Source of the DNA: Glycine soja
Lineage: Eukaryota > Streptophyta > Magnoliopsida > Fabales > Fabaceae
Reading direction: 5' to 3'
Length of the DNA stretch: 64,000 bases
NCBI RefSeq assembly: GCF_004193775.1
Contig: NC_041006.1
Location: 25,348,388 to 25,412,387, forward strand
Shown: positions 58,141 to 64,000 of the stretch, in pieces
Position numbering within the stretch: position 1 is the first letter of the stretch
How the letters are laid out: each line of letters starts with the position of its first letter
Translations under genes and position numbers: made by a program
The notes under the pieces: generated by a model
The model's database searches: none
What the model saw: the letters and a program-made list of their open reading frames with translations, nothing else
What the model was told of the DNA's origin: nothing

Positions 58141-58879
58141 TGCAAAGGAAATGTGTATACCAAACGGGGATATCCCCTTTATATATTGTTATAAATTAGC
58201 ATTAGTCCTTGTTGGATTTTGTAAAAGATCACTCACATATTATCTACACGTCAAACCCAAAAGTACTTGGCGTGAAGAGCATATTATGAAAAATTCAAGT
58301 GGTATAGTCCCAAAAGTGTTTGACCCTGAAGGGCATATTATGAAAAATTCAAGTAGTACTAACATCGGTGAGAAATAGTGCAACAAAGTAAATAAGTGGG
58401 GATAATTTTTACCTTATAAGTCATTAGACTCAAACCCATAGTTTTATATTAATATTTTGTGGTGTTCTGTTTTGTCTTTTGTGTGCATGATTGTTATATA
58501 ATAACACTTTTATTGCTTGCTTGACAAGTTGTGAATATAGGAGGGTGAGGCATTGGTAGAAAAGGTTCCAATTCCACCAAAGTCGATTTATTCTAGGAGT
58601 TCAATCAAAAGGAGCAGAGCTATGGAAGTTCATAACCTCTCTGAAAAGGTTTGCAAATTCTTCTTTCATGGCAGGGGCCTTGGCTTTGGCCACATCATCA
58701 AGGCTTTTTATTCGTCGCCACTGCACTCGTGACCACAATTGCAGCCACATGAGCTGTATTTTCTTAAAACTTTTGCAATATCAAGAATCGCAATCAGAAT
58801 TTAAAACCATGGGCAGGGGCGTAATTACATCGTGAAGTGGGGCAGCTGCAATGCATTGAACCACCCAAGAGGAGAAACC
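58141..58879. other. Spacer between PIF-like and Ogre-like elements
   Basis: No gene is supported. The short text AAATTCAAGTGGT / AAATTCAAGTAGT with CATATTATG recurs at about 58279 and 58333. On the minus strand about 58720-58610, DDVAKAKAPAMKEEFANL looks protein-like but is unassigned. The Ogre gag breaks off at about 58880. Confidence 0.4.
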
Positions 58880-59910
58880 TCTTTAAAGGTCTCACTTTCT
58901 TTCTTAACCATGTTCTGCAGCTGAGTGCGATCGGGAGCCATGTCGGAATTGTACTGATATTGCCTAAGGAAGGCAGTAATCAGATCCTTCCAAGTACGGA
59001 TGTGGGAAGCTTCGAGATTAGTGTACCAAATGATCGCGGCTCCAGCCAAGCTATCTTGGAAAAAGTGCATTAACAACTTTTCGTCCCTAGAATGTGCCCC
59101 CATCTTGCGACAATACATCTTGAGATGGTTCTTAGGACAAGTCGTCCCTTTGTACTTGTAGAAATCAGGTACCTTGAATTTTGGGGGGATGACGACATCC
59201 GGTACCAAGGAAAGATCCGCCATGTCCGCGAACGGATAGTCGCCAAAGCCTTCAACATCTCTCAATCTCTCCTCGATGAGATCGAGTTTCCTTCTTTCTT
59301 CCACCGCCGGGGGTGGTCCTTCTGTGGACAAGAATATTGGTTGTGCTGTGAGATTGTGCTGAGGCAATGTGTTGGGCGCCGGCTCCTCAACAGGGACCGG
59401 GGGGTAGATATCGACATCCCCTTGGGCATACTCTCAATGATCCTCGTGAACCTCGTCGGCCTGTCGAGGAGGCTCCCCTTCAAGGATGGGGGAAGGGATA
59501 AGACCCGCGTCATCATGCATGACTGGTGGCGTGTAATTAGGTGGTAATCCATAAGGGTAAGCCACCCAGTTGTATCCCAAATAGGGGTTGCTGGTGTGCC
59601 CTAGTATGCTTCTTTCTCGTCCTACCGCGTTTGGGAGAGGATGGTGCGCGGTAGCTGGGAGAGTTGGGTCTGCTTCGATAGCCGAACTAACAGCGGCAGC
59701 AGTGGCCACGTTATTCTCCATGAGTTATCTCATTCCTGGCCTCCATCATGGAAGCCATTTGCTCTTTCAAAGCCGACATGTCGGCTTTCATCTATTCATG
59801 TGTCTCCTCTTGATCACCCATCATTCTAGATTTGGATCTGGTGCGATAAGGATGCCTTGGGGCACGTTTAGTTATGGTGTTTTTCCTAAAAAACCAGACG
59901 TGAGGAGTAG
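58880..59910 (-). pseudogene. Ogre-like gag, broken
   Basis: The retrotransposon gag domain reads PPKFKVPDFYKYKGTTCPKN, LLMHFFQDSLAGAAIIWYTN, TWKDLITAFLRQYQYNSDMA and stops at MVKKESETFKE. After this the text no longer matches gag, so the element is cut near 58880. Upstream in the same frame a TGA at 59434-59436 separates EVHEDH from EYAQGDVDIYPPVPVEEP. Further up, a frameshift near 59717 and a TAG near 59791 disrupt the N-terminus (TRSKSRMMGDQEETHE, then MKADMSALKEQMASMMEA). Gag builds the particle; this copy cannot. No zinc knuckle is left. Confidence 0.8.
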
Positions 59911-60091
59911 GTAAAGAAAGATGAATGCATGCTAGAGATAAAATGCGGGAGTGATTTGATTCGCACTGATCTTTTGAAAAAACATGGGATAAACTCATTT
60001 TATTCAGAAAGTTATAACTAGTCAAGATCTGAGTGACAGTAAAAACTTCCTAGTGGTTTCTAATTATATGAGCCATTAAATCTATCATATG

Positions 60092-61970
60092 CTAGCAATA
60101 GCCGAGAAGTCCGTGGATCTCCTCGGGGGCGGAGTAGGCGTCCGCCATTGCTTTGGCCTTGGCTAGCAATCGGGGAAGTTCTTGACTCCCGTTCAAAGTA
60201 AGAGCAAATCGGTCCATCCATATTGTCGCCTCTCGATGTAATGAGTCGATCACCCTTCCTCTAGCCTCTTTTTCCACGTATACTCGGGCATACTCATTCG
60301 CCACTTTATGCTCATGGGTCGTGGCTAGATTTAGTTCTTCTTGGTACTTGCTGACCATGGCTAACATGTTGGTCTTTGTCTCGCATAAACGCTGAGACAA
60401 GTTTCTTTTGGACCTTGAGCAAACAACTAACTCCTCTTTCAAGACCATGTTAAATGCTCGTGATTTGTCTCTCTCTTCCCTTCGAAGCTTGAGCTCACTG
60501 TTGCTACCCCACAAAGATCTACGAAATTTGTCTTGGCCATGCTCTTCCTTGCGAGCCCTCTTGGTTTCTTGTTCAAGGACTCTTGCGGTAGCTGCATTTT
60601 CTTCTCGTAACTCGGCACACTCCTTCCAAACGTCAGTAGCGACCAACTTGAATTTTTCTTTGGCAAGTCTTGCTTTTCCTAGTTCTGTTTTTAGAGCTCG
60701 GACTTCTTCATCCTCTTCCAGAGCTTCGAAGTTCTCTTCGTTGATAATCTTTAACTTGGAGAGCCAATCTAACCCTCGCGCATGAACTTTCAGCCATTCA
60801 TGATAACTACCGATGATGCCATTACGAATGCCCCTAAGTTCTTTATCTTTCCTTAATGGGCTTTCCCACGCCTTATGGACTCTTTGTATAATCTTGAAAC
60901 TCTGCGCACCGAAATCTCTCGCAAGGAAAGGAGAGAGGCTCTCTTCCGCCGGTGCTCCCCTCATGGGGTACCCAAACTGTCTTATAGCAAGTGCGGGATT
61001 GTAGTTAATGCAACCCCTTGTTCCTATCAACGGGATGTTTGGGTAGTTCCCACATGAGAAGAGAACTCCCTCCTTTCCTTCCTTCCATCGAGGAAACCAG
61101 TTGATTGTTCTGCCTCCTATCCCAGCCAAATGTTGGTCCCAATCTACTCTTCTCTTTTCGACACACGAGCGATGGCTTCGGAGCGGACATGGATGCCTTA
61201 TGTCTTGTTGGAATAGGTGCGAAACCAACCATACACAAAGGTGGGTAAACAGCAGATGATTTGTGCACTACTCTTCTCGCACCTTCGGTCAAATGTATCA
61301 AATAAGTCCGCCAAGATAACTACCACCGGGCTCTCTTTGCTATGGTGATATGCAAGGAAAGCATCAATCGCGTCTAGGTCCACCAAACCATCCATGTTTG
61401 GAAAGAGGACAACCCCAAAGATTAGCAATGCTAATACGTCCATAAACGGGACCCACTCCTCTTGATTCTCCATATCCCTTGCCTTGCCTTCTAAGTACTT
61501 CTGTGGTAGGCCCACTACGGCGTTTCGAGTTTGCTTTACACGATCCAATCCTCTCGCCGAATCCCTGACCACATCTGCAATCTTGCTCAAGGAGGGAAGA
61601 AACCCGGAGAAAAGATACGGTTTCCTTCCCCCAAGAGGACATCCTAGAATCTCCTCAAATTCTTCGACAGTTGGTACTAATTGGAAGTCTCCAAACATGA
61701 AGCATCTCAAAGGCTGGTCATAGTATTGGGTGAGTGATACAACGGCTTCTATGGATATCTCTGCTATGGCCAAATCTAAAATCTTTTCGTACGCCTTGCG
61801 GAAGGCTTGCATCTGGAGATGTCCCATCAACCGCCCTAACTCCTTAATGCTGGTGATATCTAGGCCCTTAATCTTGACTTGATAAAACCTTTTTCAAGTT
61901 TGATTTGTTCCCATGTTTTACTAAAGTGAAACAAAAACCTAGTGCGAATCAAAACTCCGACATCTATCAT
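60092..61970 (-). pseudogene. Ogre-type ORF1 (DUF7745-like) with two frameshifts
   Basis: The start is probably ATG 61970 (MIDVGVLIRTRFLFHFSKTW). A shift near 61888 leads to IKELGRLMGHLQMQAFRKAY, LTQYYDQPLRCFMFGDFQLV and PTVEEFEEILGCPLGGRKPY. A second shift near 61205-61228 leads to the part 61228-60092 with DWDQHLAGIGGRTINWFPRW, GCINYNPALAIRQFGYPMRG, then a charged coiled-coil tail (EEDEEVRALKTELGKARLAK). Plant DUF7745 proteins have the same order and are encoded upstream of gag in Ogre-like elements; their role is unknown. Full protein would be about 620 residues. It ends at 60092 with LLGYC. Confidence 0.8.
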
Positions 61971-62014
61971 GGGTGGAATTGATGAATGCATGAAGAAATG
62001 CATATGACACAAAT

Positions 62015-62797
62015 GCAATTTATGAATACAGGAGCCCGGGAAATTGTCTCCTTCTTAGATACAACGTCTTGGGGTAGCACGGTGCTCGACGTGTGTATTT
62101 AAGAAGGTGACACAAACCTTCCGTTGGTTTGCCAAGAGAGGGGATCAAGACGAAGCCCGTGCATGATGCATATGCGAAAGGCACAATACGGGGATATACA
62201 TAGCACGACACTATCCACAAACAAATATAATCATAAGGGTACATGACATTTTGACTATATGCATGACAGTGTGAAAAAAATGGCACGCAGCGTGCTTGCT
62301 CCGTGCCCCTATTTTAGGGACCTATACGGGAGAGAGCTTAAAAGGGCTTTTAACGATAATTCCCAAGGTGGTCATATCTCTCTTGATGGTCTCTAGAGGT
62401 ATCATCCCCTTTGAAGAACATATTGCAGTAGTAGGGACTACTAGCAACAATATGTTGTCAAAGAGAAAAACTCTAGATGAGGGTTCACTGTAATCAAGCA
62501 AGTCGGAGACCTAGCATGATCACAGATTCACCTCCACTCCTTAAGTTCCCACAAACCAGGGTATAGGGCCCTTTTTTCAACTCACCGTGTGTGCAAATAG
62601 TGTTGGTGTTTGTGTGCATCAAATGAATAAATATTTACCTCATGCATATATTTTAAAACACACTAAAATCATCAAAAGAGTTTATATGCACAAGAACATA
62701 AGAAAAAAGGAAAAAGAACAAAAGGGAAGTCATAGTAAGGAAAACACACTGATTGATTGGCCTAACTCTCTAACAATAGTCCCCAGTGGAGTCGCCA
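62015..62797 (-). other. 5' UTR and PBS of Ogre-like element B
   Basis: It matches 1-783 at a constant offset of 62014 bases, with a few substitutions. The PBS TGGCGACTCCACTGGGGA is at 62780-62797. Confidence 0.8.
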
Positions 62798-64000
62798 ACT
62801 ATCGCAACCAACCCTTCGGCGGGAGGGCGATGCGAGACTCACGGGTGCGTCTTCCAAGAAAGGAAAACGCGCGGAGTCGCCACCAACATTTATTTGAGAA
62901 AAACATCGGAAAACCCGAAAAATACGTGGTCTACGAACTTTAGGTGAAAGGTTTGGGAGTTGTATTTACATATAGGGAAGGTATTAACACCCCATGTCTG
63001 TCACAAGGGACCGCAGTCTTTAATCAAGTGTGCGAATATGACTTCAATTTGTGTTATCTTCCCTTTTTTATGTTCTTATGTCTTTTTATGCCTTTTTATA
63101 TTTTTATCTTTTTTGTGGTTGACAAGGGTGTTTTCCTTGCTCCTACGTATTCCTCAATTGTGATAAGGAAATCAAACCTACGTAGTTCTTTGAGAACTAA
63201 ACGTTGGTTAAATTGTTTTTATCCCTTTTTTGCAAGATATATTTTTATTGAATGAAAGGTCATTTAAGGCGTCGGACCATTAAACGATCTTTCGATTCTT
63301 TTGAAAGGAGAGAAAACATTAAGGCATTGGACCATTAATGATCTCTTGTATTTTTTGAAAGAGGTAACAAAGCTACGTGTTGATTTTAGGCTTTTAGAAA
63401 TCCACGTTTAACCAATAAAAGCGGAAAAGACCATTTCAAGGAGTTGGGCCTTAAAAATGGTTTTTTAGGTGATGACAAAAGTTTGATTTATGAATTGATT
63501 TTAGCCTTAGTTTCACTTTGGTTATTAGTCAATTCGATTAAGAAAGAAAAATCCCAAAGAAAAACGTTTGATTGATTTATTTTATTATTTTACTAAAAGA
63601 TATTTTTTTATTATTATATTATTATTTTTCTTTTTTTTTGGTTTTAAACGTGGTTACGGCATGACCGAACGATCGAATTTCATTTTAACAGAAATTAAAA
63701 GATGTTACAATTCAAATGATCGGTGGAAATTTATTTTATTTTTGATTTGGCGAGAAAATGACTTAAATAAATGACTAAAGCACGTCAAAAGGGGGTGCGG
63801 AAAGAAAATGAAATGAAAATAAAAGTACGCGAGACAAGTGGGGACCACCAAGGGTACATAGAATGAATTGAAAAGTTTGATTTCAAGAACTTACCGGTTG
63901 AAGACCGAAGAACGATGAAGAACGAACGAAGAACGATGAAGAACGGTGGAAAATCTTCGCGAAATCGCTCACGGAAACGTCTCGGAAGCGTTACGGAAGC
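62798..64000 (-). repeat. Part of the 5' LTR of Ogre-like element B
   Basis: It is collinear with about 784-1987 of the left copy and runs off the right edge, so about 600 bp of the LTR is outside. Small changes include one in the T-run near 63637. Confidence 0.85.

Larger units (their letters stand above)
58880..64000 (-). mobile_element. Ogre-like Ty3-gypsy element B, 3' truncated
   Basis: On the minus strand the order is 5' LTR (64000-62798, running out of the window), PBS, UTR, ORF1, gag. An extra ORF before gag and a tRNA-Arg-type PBS are features of Ogre/Tat elements. The body stops inside gag; protease, RT, RNase H and integrase are missing. UTR and LTR are almost identical to the element at the left edge, so both are recent members of one family. 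Confidence 0.85.

Overview
The window is transposon-dense plant nuclear DNA, most likely soybean or a close Glycine relative. The pointers are a Sirevirus-type Ty1-copia element, an Ogre-type Ty3-gypsy element with a DUF7745-like extra ORF, and CACTA transposons whose ends are built from AACATCGGTTTT / AAAACCGATGTT hairpins. There are many spliced gene fragments and a 499-base N run, so this is a draft assembly, probably pericentromeric. I found no host gene I would call intact, and no tRNA, rRNA, CRISPR or bacterial-type operon. The species call rests on recognised repeat families, not on a search.

Layout. 1-2594: the 5' end (minus strand) of an Ogre-like element, inserted in an older Sirevirus-type LTR (2595-2880). 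3009-10366: a Sirevirus-like copia element with both LTRs, a near-perfect target duplication, no gag and a broken pol; the N run lies in its 3' LTR. 10367-16097: non-coding DNA with a CACTA end fragment and small inverted-repeat elements. 16098-21761: a second copia element with 480-bp LTRs and a perfect CCACA duplication, heavily deleted inside. 23291-43026: apparently an old CACTA element (GAG duplication) holding pieces of at least three host genes (SDS22-like, tryptophanyl-tRNA synthetase, alanyl-tRNA synthetase). Inside it sits a younger 14.8-kb CACTA element (27231-41987, TTG duplication) with both CACTA genes: a TNP2-type transposase and a spliced second gene ending in a Ulp1/C48 peptidase-like domain. 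45860-52055: remnants of other spliced genes (possibly SMG9-like, and a PPR gene) and a 1.46-kb non-autonomous hAT element with a perfect 8-bp duplication. 55250-58140: a PIF/Harbinger-like element with a broken Myb/SANT-like gene, a transposase tail and a captured, partly duplicated tRNA isopentenyltransferase 5' exon. 58880-64000: a second Ogre-like element (minus strand; gag, ORF1, 5' UTR, start of 5' LTR), nearly identical to the left one.

How it fits together. The coding content is mobile-element machinery plus captured host exons. Nearly every element is disabled. Several of the lesions are stops that fit C-to-T change, as expected in methylated, silenced DNA. Most notable: four pairs of TAATCGATTA dyads in the Sirevirus LTR, each pair spaced exactly 21 bp and kept in both LTRs; the nested CACTA structure with captured tRNA-synthetase exons; the isopentenyltransferase capture; and an N run placed where the sister LTR predicts no missing bases.
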